NCBI RefSeq assembly: GCF_004364125.1
Contig: NZ_SNZV01000002.1
Location: forward strand, 372,001 to 436,000
Direction: 5' to 3'
DNA length: 64,000 bases
DNA from: Sphingobacterium paludis
GTDB lineage: Bacteria > Bacteroidota > Bacteroidia > Sphingobacteriales > Sphingobacteriaceae
The position numbers were made by a program, and so were the translations under genes. Shown one piece after another: positions 17,649-25,984 of the stretch; the first letter of the stretch is position 1; each line of letters begins with the position of its first letter. Below the pieces are notes generated by a model. It worked only from the letters and a program-made list of their open reading frames with translations. It ran no database searches and was not told the origin of the DNA.

Positions 17649-18045
17649 GTATGTGCGTTTCGGTATTTTTCTGTTGCTGTTAGCAGGAGTAAGTTATGGC
17701 CTTCATACATTAATCTTACAAAATCTGGGAGTTGATTCGTATTGGCTACAAACTGATTTTTCCCTGACGGGCATGTATCTGTTCTTTTTTGGAGCTTCAC
17801 TGGCGGTTACCGTCCTCCTGTTATTAGCAGATTTTGCTTTTCCAAATTATCTGAGTTTCGTATTTCTGGGCTGTATTCTGGTAAAGGCTATCGCGAGCTA
17901 TTTGTTTATTCGATCCGGCCTCAATTTATTCGAAAACGACTTTTTAGAATTGAACTTTTTGGTGGTGTTTTTTATCTTTTTATTATATGATATTTTGGTG
18001 GCTTATAAGCTTGTGAATCAAGGAGTAAAGGTTGTTGAAAAGTAA
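17641..18045 (+). CDS. Small four-helix membrane protein of the ATP synthase operon
   Basis: 134 residues with four hydrophobic segments (FGIFLLLLAGVSYGL, FFFGASLAVTVLLLLADF, YLSFVFLGCILVKAIASYLF, FLVVFFIFLLYDILVAY). No named family is recognised with certainty; proteins of this kind sit in the same place in other Bacteroidota atp operons and may be an AtpI-like assembly factor. It starts within the preceding gene's stop region and is followed by a separate promoter for atpB. Confidence 0.7.
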   Translation: MNKYVRFGIFLLLLAGVSYGLHTLILQNLGVDSYWLQTDFSLTGMYLFFFGASLAVTVLLLLADFAFPNYLSFVFLGCILVKAIASYLFIRSGLNLFENDFLELNFLVVFFIFLLYDILVAYKLVNQGVKVVEK

Positions 18046-18065
18046 ATCTATAAAAAGTTCTAACA

Positions 18066-18100
18066 TTTGTTAACAAATGCCAAATAAAGTTGTATTTTTG
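18066..18100 (+). promoter_or_regulatory. Candidate promoter of atpB
   Basis: TTTG at 18066-18069 and TATTTTTG at 18093-18100, separated by 23 bases, fit the Bacteroidota consensus apart from slightly wide spacing. It would give the structural atp genes a start independent of the two small membrane genes. Confidence 0.5.
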
Positions 18101-18134
18101 CGCAAAATTTTTTATCATTCAATAGTAAATCGAA

Positions 18135-19229
18135 ATGGTGAGTCTTAAGAGAGCACTTTTATTTTTTACAGTAATCTTCTTTGCTGTTGCCCCGTTTACC
18201 GCACTTCGTGCCGCAGAAGAAGCGCATCATGAAGAAGCGTCTAAATCCCAAGCGGAGGAAATTCAGGAATACAGTCAGCATCACTTGGAGGACGATTATT
18301 ATTTTTCGTTGTTTACGGATAAAAAAGCTGGGAAGCACTATGGTTTTCCGTTGCCGGTTATCTTGATTGACGGAGGTCTTCAGGTTTTTTCGTCTGGAGA
18401 ATTTCACCATGGAGAGTCTGTAGTTGAGAAGAACGGTCAATTTTACAAGCTACACCACGGCAAGATCTACAAAACGGATGCTGCTGGAACGTTAACCTTT
18501 GATGAGCATCACCATGCTACAAATGCAAAACCTTTAGACTTTTCGATCACAAAAAACGTAGTAGGTTTATTCCTTGCGGCAGCGTTGTTATTTTGGGGTT
18601 TTATTAGCTTAGCAGGAACGTATAAGAAAGGTCCGAATGCCCTTCCGAAAGGGATGGGTCGTGCACTAGAGCCTTTGGTACTTTATGTTCGCGATGAAAT
18701 GGCTATGCCTAACATCGGTCACCGGTACAAAGAATTCATGCCGTATCTTTTATCGGTATTTTTCTTAATCTTTGTTTTGAACTTATTGGGCTTAACTCCA
18801 CTTGGGTTTAACGTTACAGGGAATATTTCGGTCACTTTGTGTTTAGCCCTTTTCACATTTTTAATTACGAATTTCAAGGCGAACAAAGACTACTGGAAGC
18901 ATATTTTTTGGATGCCAGGTGTTCCTGTTCCATTCAAATTTGTACTCGCACCTATCGAAGTGTTGGGTATGTTTACGAAGCCTTTTTCGCTTATGCTACG
19001 TTTGTTTGCCAACATTACTGCGGGTCACTCCGTGGTGATGGGACTTATCGCAATCGTATATTTATTTCAACAGCAACTGACTGTGCCAGGTAGTATTGGT
19101 GTCTCTTTGGTATTGACATTAATCTTGACCTTCTTGGAATTGTTGGTTGCCTTTTTACAGGCGTTTATCTTCACTATGTTGTCTTCGTTGTTTATCGGGA
19201 TGGCTGTCGAGGAGCACGCTCATCACTAA
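18135..19229 (+). CDS. atpB: ATP synthase F0 subunit a
   Basis: 364 residues, about 90 longer than E. coli AtpB. A signal-like helix (LLFFTVIFFAVAPFTALRA) is followed by a histidine-rich periplasmic region to about residue 135 (AHHEE, SQHHLEDD, FHHGE, DEHHHA), typical of Bacteroidota subunit a. The conserved core then starts, with the essential arginine at residue 289 in PFSLMLRLFANITAGH, and ends in LELLVAFLQAFIFTMLSSLFIGMAVEEHAHH. Forms the proton half-channels against the c-ring. First structural gene of the operon. Confidence 0.97.
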   Translation: MVSLKRALLFFTVIFFAVAPFTALRAAEEAHHEEASKSQAEEIQEYSQHHLEDDYYFSLFTDKKAGKHYGFPLPVILIDGGLQVFSSGEFHHGESVVEKNGQFYKLHHGKIYKTDAAGTLTFDEHHHATNAKPLDFSITKNVVGLFLAAALLFWGFISLAGTYKKGPNALPKGMGRALEPLVLYVRDEMAMPNIGHRYKEFMPYLLSVFFLIFVLNLLGLTPLGFNVTGNISVTLCLALFTFLITNFKANKDYWKHIFWMPGVPVPFKFVLAPIEVLGMFTKPFSLMLRLFANITAGHSVVMGLIAIVYLFQQQLTVPGSIGVSLVLTLILTFLELLVAFLQAFIFTMLSSLFIGMAVEEHAHH

Positions 19230-19267
19230 GCATTTTTTGTTAAATTTTATATTATAAATTCATTACT

Positions 19268-19456
19268 ATGTACAACTTAATTGGAGCAGGTTTAATCGTA
19301 ATCGGTGCAGGTTTAGGTTTAGGTAAAATCGGTGGTTCAGCTATGGAAGCTATCGCTCGTCAACCAGAAGCAGCATCTAAAATTCAAACTGCTATGATCA
19401 TCATTGGTGCCCTAGTAGAAGGTTTAGCATTCGGTGCTTTAATCTTAGGTAAATAA
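19268..19456 (+). CDS. atpE: ATP synthase F0 subunit c
   Basis: 62 residues, two helices. The first has the glycine repeat GAGLGLGKIGG, the loop is ARQPEA, and the second carries the ion-binding Glu51 in GALVEGLAFGAL. Aligning with sodium-type c subunits, the TM1 glutamine is replaced by leucine and the residue after Glu51 is glycine instead of serine or threonine, so proton coupling is inferred. A terminator-like hairpin follows at once (19475-19512). Confidence 0.97.
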   Translation: MYNLIGAGLIVIGAGLGLGKIGGSAMEAIARQPEAASKIQTAMIIIGALVEGLAFGALILGK

Positions 19457-19474
19457 ACCAATGTACAGTACAAG

Positions 19475-19512
19475 GCATCCTTTGCAACGGTTGGTTGCAA
19501 AGGTGCTTTTTT
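19475..19512 (+). terminator. Terminator-like hairpin inside the atp operon
   Basis: GCATCCTTTGCAAC (19475-19488) pairs with GTTGCAAAGGTGC (19494-19506), one bulged T, 5-base loop, followed by six T. It lies between atpE and atpF, so it probably acts as a partial terminator or processing/stability stem that favours the c-subunit message. Confidence 0.75.
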
Positions 19513-19555
19513 AAAAGACAAAAAATAGAAATATTATCATTTATACTATTATACA

Positions 19556-20056
19556 ATGGATGCATTAATTAATCAGTTCTCGTATGGTTTGTTCTTTTGG
19601 CAAATTATCATTTTATTGATCGTGATCTTTATCTTGGGTAAATTTGCATGGAAGCCAATCATCAATGCTTTGGAAGAACGCGAGAAAGGTATTTCTGATG
19701 CTTTGGCTTCTGCGGAGAAGGCTAAATTGGAGATGGCTCGTTTAACCAATGAGAATGAGCAACTATTAAAAGAGGCGCGTGCAGAGAGAGATGAGATTTT
19801 GAAAGAAGCGAAAGAACTGAAAGATAAAATCGTTTCTGAGGCAAAGCACGAAGCGCAAGATTCTGCGAAGAAAATCTTGGAACAAGCGAAGCAGGAAATC
19901 GAAGAGCAAAAGAACTTAGCATTAGCTGAAGTTAAGAACCAAGTTTCTTCTTTATCTTTGGATATTGCGCGTAAGGTATTGACAAAAGAATTTCAAGACC
20001 AAGGCAAGCAAGAAGCGTTTGTTGCAGACTTGTTGAAGGATGTTAAATTAAACTAA
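19556..20056 (+). CDS. atpF: ATP synthase F0 subunit b
   Basis: 166 residues. One N-terminal membrane helix (GLFFWQIIILLIVIFILGKFAW) is followed by KPIINALEEREKGISDALASAEKAK and a long, charged, heptad-like helix rich in K/E/A. This is the peripheral stalk dimer that links subunit a to the alpha3-beta3 head through delta. It lies about 100 bases after atpE, with the hairpin between, and 86 bases before atpH. Confidence 0.96.
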   Translation: MDALINQFSYGLFFWQIIILLIVIFILGKFAWKPIINALEEREKGISDALASAEKAKLEMARLTNENEQLLKEARAERDEILKEAKELKDKIVSEAKHEAQDSAKKILEQAKQEIEEQKNLALAEVKNQVSSLSLDIARKVLTKEFQDQGKQEAFVADLLKDVKLN

Positions 20057-20061
20057 GATTG

Positions 20062-20090
20062 AAAAGCAATTAGGCTTTTTTATTTTTCAA
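20062..20090 (+). terminator. Weak terminator-like hairpin between atpF and atpH
   Basis: AAAAGC (20062-20067) and GCTTTT (20074-20079), followed by a T-rich stretch. The stem is only 6 bases, so its effect is doubtful. Confidence 0.3.
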
Positions 20091-20142
20091 TTTTTACTTT
20101 TTAAACCGAGCGTAGCGAGCTCATCAACGATAATTTAATAAC

Positions 20143-20688
20143 ATGTCAATTTTTACAGTTGCCTCCAGATATGCAAAATCACTTCTTGAACTAGCCCAGG
20201 AGCAAGGTAATTTAGACGCTGTTAAAGCCGATATCGATCAAATCGTTGTCGTTTTGAAGTCCAATACGGGAATTCAGACAGTTCTAAAAAACCCTATCAT
20301 TAGTGCAGATAAAAAGCGGAGTATTTTACAGGCCCTTTTCGATGGAAAGGTGAACCCCTTGATCGTATCCTTTTTCAATGTATTAGTAAGCAAGGGGCGT
20401 GGTAATATTCTAGTTGATATCGCTCAGGAATTTATTCGCGAATACAACCAATTGAAAGGTATCGTTAATGCGACTGTTATTTCGGCAACGAAATTATCGG
20501 AAAAAAATCTGAATGATTTACAGGCAAAGATTTCTCAAGAAATCAACGCGCAGGTATTGCTCAAGAACAAGGTAGATGCTTCCGTGATCGGTGGTTTCAA
20601 ACTTCTTGTTGGCGACAGACAGATCGACGCAACGATAGCCGGTAAATTGAATAAATTGGAAAAATATTTTGTAAGTCAAGGCGTTTAA
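20143..20688 (+). CDS. atpH: ATP synthase F1 subunit delta
   Basis: 181 residues matching the OSCP/delta family: VASRYAKSLLELAQEQGNLDAV at the N-terminus, LKNPIISADKKRSIL, FNVLVSKGRGNILVDIAQEF, and the C-terminal VDASVIGGFKLLVGDRQIDATIAGKLNKL. It joins the b-subunit stalk to the top of F1. Placed between atpF and atpA as usual. Confidence 0.96.
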   Translation: MSIFTVASRYAKSLLELAQEQGNLDAVKADIDQIVVVLKSNTGIQTVLKNPIISADKKRSILQALFDGKVNPLIVSFFNVLVSKGRGNILVDIAQEFIREYNQLKGIVNATVISATKLSEKNLNDLQAKISQEINAQVLLKNKVDASVIGGFKLLVGDRQIDATIAGKLNKLEKYFVSQGV

Positions 20689-20743
20689 TTCGCATTGACT
20701 TTTGGATAAAAAATAAAATCAAAAACCCCTTATACTAATAACA

Positions 20744-22318
20744 ATGATAGAGGTAAGACCAGATGAAGTTTCGGCAATTCTTAGAGAGCAATTGTCAAGC
20801 TTTAAATCAGAAGCCGAACTCGAGGAAGTGGGTACCGTACTTACTGTGGGTGACGGTATTGCTCGTATTTACGGCTTAACTAAAGTTCAGTCCGGTGAGT
20901 TGGTTGAATTTGATAACGGATTAGAAGGTATCGTATTGAACTTGGAAGAAGACAACGCGGGTGTTGTACTTTTAGGATCTTCAGACGAAATCAAAGAAGG
21001 TGATACCGTAAAACGTACAAAACGCATCGCATCTATCAAGGTTGGTGAAGGTATGTTGGGTCGCGTGGTGAACACATTAGGCCAGCCTATCGATGGTAAA
21101 GGACCTATAGCAGGCGAAACGTACGAGATGCCTATTGAGCGTAAAGCGCCAGGTGTAATCTATCGTCAGCCCGTAACGGAGCCATTACAGACAGGTATCA
21201 AAGCAATTGACGCGATGATCCCTGTAGGACGTGGTCAGCGGGAGCTTGTCATCGGTGACCGTCAGACAGGTAAAACTGCGGTATGTATTGATACCATTTT
21301 GAACCAAAAAGAGTTTTATGATGCAGGTCATCCTGTATTCTGTATATATGTTGCAGTTGGTCAGAAAAATTCTACAGTAGCCAATATCGTTCGCGTATTG
21401 GAAGAAAAAGGAGCCATGGCCTATACGGTTGTTGTTGCGGCTTCTGCTGCAGATCCTGCACCGTTGCAATTCTATGCACCAATGTCAGGTGCTGCAATCG
21501 GAGAATTTTTCCGTGACACAGGTCGTCCGGCGTTGATCGTCTATGATGATTTATCAAAACAAGCCGTAGCATACCGTGAAGTTTCCTTGTTGTTACGTCG
21601 TCCTCCAGGACGTGAAGCATACCCAGGAGACGTGTTTTACTTGCACTCTCGCCTATTGGAGAGAGCTGCGAAAATCAACTCTTCTGATGATATCGCGCGC
21701 AATATGAATGACCTCCCTGAGTCAATCAAGCACTTGGTAAAAGGCGGTGGTTCATTGACAGCGCTTCCGATTATCGAGACCCAAGCAGGTGACGTATCAG
21801 CTTATATTCCTACGAACGTAATCTCGATTACGGATGGTCAGATTTTCTTGGAATCCAACTTGTTCAACGCAGGTATCCGCCCAGCGATCAACGTAGGTAT
21901 CTCGGTATCGCGTGTAGGTGGTAACGCGCAGATCAAATCAATGAAAAAGGTTTCTGGTACATTAAAATTGGATCAGGCGCAGTTCCGTGAGTTAGAAGCT
22001 TTCGCTAAGTTTGGTTCTGACCTAGATGCAGCTACCAAAGCGGTTCTTGATAAAGGTATTCGTAACGTTGAAATATTGAAACAAGGCCAATATTCGCCAG
22101 TAGCGGTAGAGAAACAAGTGGCGATTATCTACGCAGGTACAAAAGGTTTGTTCCGTTCTGTACCGGTGAAGGATGTTCGTAAATTTGAAGAAGAGTATTT
22201 AACGCAACTAGAGCAACGTCATCCAGAAGTGTTGGCCGGCTTGAAAGCAGGAAAATTCAGCGATGAATTGACGGATGTGTTAGATAAAGTAGCTAAAGAG
22301 TTAGCAGCAAAATATTAA
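20744..22318 (+). CDS. atpA: ATP synthase F1 subunit alpha
   Basis: 524 residues. It starts [17 protein letters not shown], then the beta-barrel domain, the nucleotide-binding P-loop [43 protein letters not shown], the [12 protein letters not shown] region and the C-terminal helical domain ending KELAAKY. Non-catalytic nucleotide-binding subunit of F1. Start codon follows directly after a short spacer from atpH. No unusual feature. Confidence 0.98.
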   Translation: MIEVRPDEVSAILREQLSSFKSEAELEEVGTVLTVGDGIARIYGLTKVQSGELVEFDNGLEGIVLNLEEDNAGVVLLGSSDEIKEGDTVKRTKRIASIKVGEGMLGRVVNTLGQPIDGKGPIAGETYEMPIERKAPGVIYRQPVTEPLQTGIKAIDAMIPVGRGQRELVIGDRQTGKTAVCIDTILNQKEFYDAGHPVFCIYVAVGQKNSTVANIVRVLEEKGAMAYTVVVAASAADPAPLQFYAPMSGAAIGEFFRDTGRPALIVYDDLSKQAVAYREVSLLLRRPPGREAYPGDVFYLHSRLLERAAKINSSDDIARNMNDLPESIKHLVKGGGSLTALPIIETQAGDVSAYIPTNVISITDGQIFLESNLFNAGIRPAINVGISVSRVGGNAQIKSMKKVSGTLKLDQAQFRELEAFAKFGSDLDAATKAVLDKGIRNVEILKQGQYSPVAVEKQVAIIYAGTKGLFRSVPVKDVRKFEEEYLTQLEQRHPEVLAGLKAGKFSDELTDVLDKVAKELAAKY

Positions 22319-22389
22319 TCAGATAGGGGTGTAGCGCGTGGTGCATAATCTGTATGGACCATGCGCGAAGCTCAAATCGACACTAGTAT

Positions 22390-23277
22390 ATGGCAAATTT
22401 AAAAGAAGTTAGAAACCGGATTAGCTCGGTAAGCTCGACGCAACAAATCACCAAGGCCATGAAAATGGTGGCGGCCGCGAAATTGAAGCGTGCGACAAAT
22501 GCTATAGTACAGTTACGTCCGTATGCCAATAAGCTAAGAGATATTTTAGCGCAAGTTTCCGCTTCTGTGGAAGGAAATGACTCTCCCTATACGCAAGACC
22601 GTATCCCCACAAAGGTATTGGTTATTGTGTTGACATCAAATAGAGGTCTAGCCGGTGCTTTCAATGCTAATGCAATAAAAACAGCTAATAACTTGATTTT
22701 TAGCAAGTATGCGGAGCAGCATGCCCGAGGCAACTTAAGCATCATCGCTATTGGTAAACGTGGTCACGATTTCTTTCAAAAACGTGGTTTTAATGTCATT
22801 GGCAACTATAATGACTTGTATAGTGATCTTAACTTCCTGAATGTATCACAGGTTACAGAATATGTAATGAAGGAATACAAAGCTGGAAATATCGATCGTG
22901 TAGAGGTTGTTTACAACGAGTTCCGCAATGCTGCTGTCCAAATTTTGACAGCAGAACAACTATTGCCTTTGGTTCCTCAAGAGACAGCGGAAGTGGAGAA
23001 ATCCAATGCCGAAGTAGATTATATTATCGAACCATCGAAAGAAAAAATTATCGAAGAGCTGATTCCAAAAGCTATCAAAACGCAATTGTATAAGGCGGTT
23101 CTAGATTCCAATGCTTCCGAGCATGGAGCGCGTATGACGGCCATGGATAAAGCGACTGAAAATGCTGGCGATTTACTCAAATCGCTAAAACTTTCCTACA
23201 ACCAGGCTCGCCAAGCTGCAATCACAACCGAGCTTTCGGAGATTGTTTCTGGAGCTGCAGCTTTGTCAAACGGATAA
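22390..23277 (+). CDS. atpG: ATP synthase F1 subunit gamma
   Basis: 295 residues. The N-terminal helix MANLKEVRNRISSVSSTQQITKAMKMVAAAKLKRA and the C-terminal SEHGARMTAMDKATENAGDLLKSLKLSYNQARQAAITTELSEIVSGAAAL (seen in parts) form the rotor coiled coil; LTSNRGLAGAFNANA is the conserved centre. It is the last gene of the unit: a strong terminator follows, so beta and epsilon (atpD, atpC) must be encoded elsewhere. Confidence 0.97.
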   Translation: MANLKEVRNRISSVSSTQQITKAMKMVAAAKLKRATNAIVQLRPYANKLRDILAQVSASVEGNDSPYTQDRIPTKVLVIVLTSNRGLAGAFNANAIKTANNLIFSKYAEQHARGNLSIIAIGKRGHDFFQKRGFNVIGNYNDLYSDLNFLNVSQVTEYVMKEYKAGNIDRVEVVYNEFRNAAVQILTAEQLLPLVPQETAEVEKSNAEVDYIIEPSKEKIIEELIPKAIKTQLYKAVLDSNASEHGARMTAMDKATENAGDLLKSLKLSYNQARQAAITTELSEIVSGAAALSNG

Positions 23278-23295
23278 GTCTACTTTAATACTATA

Positions 23296-23332
23296 AAAAA
23301 GGCTGCTTCATGTAACGATGAGCAGCCTTTTT
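23296..23332 (+). terminator. Strong intrinsic terminator after atpG
   Basis: Perfect arms AAAAAGGCTGCT (23296-23307) and AGCAGCCTTTTT (23321-23332) with a 13-base loop. Marks the end of the atp operon. Confidence 0.92.
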
Positions 23333-23938
23333 ACTTTGTATGGCCATAGCCATCTTCGACCCCTTTTTTTGTTCTCGCCCTCGCTATCGCCCCACGTGCT
23401 ATTGCACTGGGCATACTTCTAGCGCTTCCACATGCTACATGACAGCTTGATTTTACTTGATTAAATTTTTATCGCAATTTATGCTTTTTTTAGAAAATTT
23501 ATTTTATCTTTAAGCATCAATTATAGTGAATTATGATAATCAAGGTGTTACTTCTCCGAGTAATTACCCGTCGGTTATCTGCTCAACAGTTTTCTTTCCC
23601 TCTTTATTTGGGGGCGGGCGTTGTCGGCTCGACATACGAGGAGATCTTTGCATCGCAGGATAATTCGGCAGGTAATACATCAACTCACCCCCGTGGTGTA
23701 GGCCGAGCTGCTCTTCAACAGCATGTGAAGCGGTCAGAAATAATCAGGCGAGCCAAAGCAGCCATCTCGCAGGTTGGGTTAACATTCTTCGCGTTTGCCT
23801 TCTCCAACCATCGTTCCCTAGCATCGAAGTTGCCTCTTTATGTGGCAAATTTGACATATATACTCATGTCTCCGCTTGATGATCTCTCATCAATCATGCT
23901 ATCCATTTTTCTTTCACCGCTACCTTTATCAATGTCCT
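23333..23938. other. 600-base spacer with no convincing gene
   Basis: Between the atp terminator and the HHH-protein start. A possible -7 element (TATCTTTA, 23505-23512) would give a leader of about 420 bases. An open frame of 138 codons from 23533 has no recognisable motif, and the last quarter reads hydrophobic by chance composition; a minus-strand reading is broken by several stops. Base composition is richer in G+C than usual intergenic DNA here. It may be a long leader, an unrecognised RNA or a decayed gene. Confidence 0.5.
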
Positions 23939-25984
23939 ATGTGTTTTAAAGCTTCCATATTAACTGTATGCTTCTTTATGTGGGTATTTGAATCAGCCGG
24001 TCAGGTTTTTTCGGAGATAACGATGGAGCAAGAGATTGTGGAGCAAATTCTGGATAACTTGGATCAAGAAGTTGATCTGAGTGAATTTACCGAGCTGCTT
24101 CGTTTTTACCTAAAACATAAGATCGATTTGAATACCACCGATGGCAAGGAACTGCGCGATCTTTTATTTTTAAGCCCACTTCAGGTCTTGGGAATAATTA
24201 AACATCGCCATTCCACGGGCGCTTTTTTGTCGGTTGTAGAATTGCAGGCTGTAGAAGAACTTGATCTACAAACAGCAGAGATGCTACTCCCTTTTGTGAC
24301 GGTTCGTCCGCGAGGTAATTTTCGGGATTTGACGTGGAAAGAGCTCCGTGGCAAAACCGATCAGGAGGCAATACTTCGTTATGGGCGAGTGCTCGAAGAG
24401 CAACTAGGCTACACTATCGAGGATGCGAACCGGTCTAGGTATTTGGGAGATCCAAACCGATATATGGTTCGCTACCGCTTAAACATGGCCGATAAGGTTA
24501 TGCTGGCCGTCAACATGAAAAAGGACGCCGGAGAACCTTTTTTTCGTGAGCAACAGCAATTTGGCTTTGATCATTACGGAGCAAGCTTGTATGTGAAAGG
24601 CGAGACAACCTTGAAGGAATTAATTATTGGCGATTATGCGTTGCAGGTTGGGCAGGGGTTAGTTGCATGGAATGGCTTAAGTTTTGGCAAGGGTGCTATG
24701 ATTACGACGAGCGCGCGTCATGCAGCTACCATTCGTCCCTATACATCCATGAACGAGTTTAACTTTCTACGTGGCGTGGCTGCCACTTTGCGTTGGAGAG
24801 ATGTGGAGATTACACCATTTGCTTCGCTGCGCCACCTCTCTGGATCGGTAGTAGAAACAGAAGGTGGCACCGAAATTCGTTCTATTTCGTTAACGGGACT
24901 GCATCGCACACCGACAGAATTGCGCAACCGGCATCAAGTCCGACAACTGGTTACGGGTGCCAATGTTTACTACAATCGACGGCGTTTGCGTCTCGGGGCC
25001 GTTGCGCTTTACAGCCGTTACAATGGTACCATCGTTCCTGCAGCAGGTTTGCGCAACCTGTATAGTTTCCGTGGGCAGCAAAGTACTAATGTCGCCGTGA
25101 ACTACCAGTTTACCCTGCGTAATGCATATTTTTTTGGGGAATACGCGTACCAAATAGATGGTGATTGGGCGACAATAAACGGGATCATAGCAAGCCTGCA
25201 CCCCAAAGTCTCTGTTTTTGCCAACTATCGTAATTACCAAAAAGGATATTATGCACCGCTTAGCCAAGCCCTAGGCGAAGGAAGTAGGGTAACCAACGAA
25301 CGCGGAGTTTATTCCGGCATTTCTTACCGCCTTGCTAGGAAGGTAGACTGGGTCAGTTACGTAGATATTTTTCGTTTTCCTTGGTTGCGCTACCGTGTGG
25401 ACGCCCCTAGTGCTGGCTTTGATATCTTTTCGCAGTTTACCTACTCGTGGTACAAGAAAGGAAACATAGCACTGCGCTATCGGTACCGAGTGAAGCAAGA
25501 GAATAGTCCCGATCCTAGACCTGAACGCCTGCTGGCTGATATATGGCGGCATCAGGTACGTTTAAATTTTCAATACAAACTAAGCAGACACTGGGAAATT
25601 CGGTCGCGATGTGAGACCGTGTCTTTCCAGAAAGAATATCGCTTTGATCGAGGAACGCTGTTTTTTCAGGATGTTTTTTGGACACCTCAAAAATTGCCCT
25701 TTCACCTTAACATGCGGATGGCGATGTTTCATACAGACTCCTACGATGCTCGGCTGTATGCCTTCGAAAACGATGTGCTGTACGCTAGTTCTTTCCCGTT
25801 ATACAACGGAAAAGGCTGGAGATCGTATGCAAACCTACGTTACCGGATGACGAAGCAAGTGGACTTTTGGGCACGTTATAGCGTGAGCAGTTACCGGAAT
25901 GTTGAAACGGTGGGGTCTGGTTTAGATCGAAGTGATGGTGCCGTTCGCTCGGAGGTAAAAATACAAATGCGGTACAGATGGTAA
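23939..25984 (+). CDS. Helix-hairpin-helix (ComEA-like) protein with a beta-barrel body
   Basis: 681 residues from the ATG at 23939, chosen because it opens directly with a signal peptide (MCFKASILTVCFFMWVFESAG); the ATG at 23876 adds 21 unlikely residues. Residues about 60-125 resemble ComEA-type HHH repeats (IDLNTTDGKELRDLLFLSPLQVLGIIKHR ... LSVVELQAVEELDLQTAEML). The remaining 530 residues are amphipathic beta strands rich in Tyr/Arg, such as RYMVRYRLNMADKVMLAVNMK and VNYQFTLRNAYFFGEYAYQI, ending in an aromatic/basic strand (MRYRW), which suggests an outer membrane barrel. It overlaps comEC by 7 bases. A role in DNA uptake is inferred from the domain and its neighbour. Confidence 0.72.
   Translation: MCFKASILTVCFFMWVFESAGQVFSEITMEQEIVEQILDNLDQEVDLSEFTELLRFYLKHKIDLNTTDGKELRDLLFLSPLQVLGIIKHRHSTGAFLSVVELQAVEELDLQTAEMLLPFVTVRPRGNFRDLTWKELRGKTDQEAILRYGRVLEEQLGYTIEDANRSRYLGDPNRYMVRYRLNMADKVMLAVNMKKDAGEPFFREQQQFGFDHYGASLYVKGETTLKELIIGDYALQVGQGLVAWNGLSFGKGAMITTSARHAATIRPYTSMNEFNFLRGVAATLRWRDVEITPFASLRHLSGSVVETEGGTEIRSISLTGLHRTPTELRNRHQVRQLVTGANVYYNRRRLRLGAVALYSRYNGTIVPAAGLRNLYSFRGQQSTNVAVNYQFTLRNAYFFGEYAYQIDGDWATINGIIASLHPKVSVFANYRNYQKGYYAPLSQALGEGSRVTNERGVYSGISYRLARKVDWVSYVDIFRFPWLRYRVDAPSAGFDIFSQFTYSWYKKGNIALRYRYRVKQENSPDPRPERLLADIWRHQVRLNFQYKLSRHWEIRSRCETVSFQKEYRFDRGTLFFQDVFWTPQKLPFHLNMRMAMFHTDSYDARLYAFENDVLYASSFPLYNGKGWRSYANLRYRMTKQVDFWARYSVSSYRNVETVGSGLDRSDGAVRSEVKIQMRYRW

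Noticed and set aside
23533..23949. Open frame of 138 codons on the plus strand
   Set aside because: No motif or signal, overlaps the HHH-protein start, and reads as a chance frame; reported only as part of an unexplained spacer.
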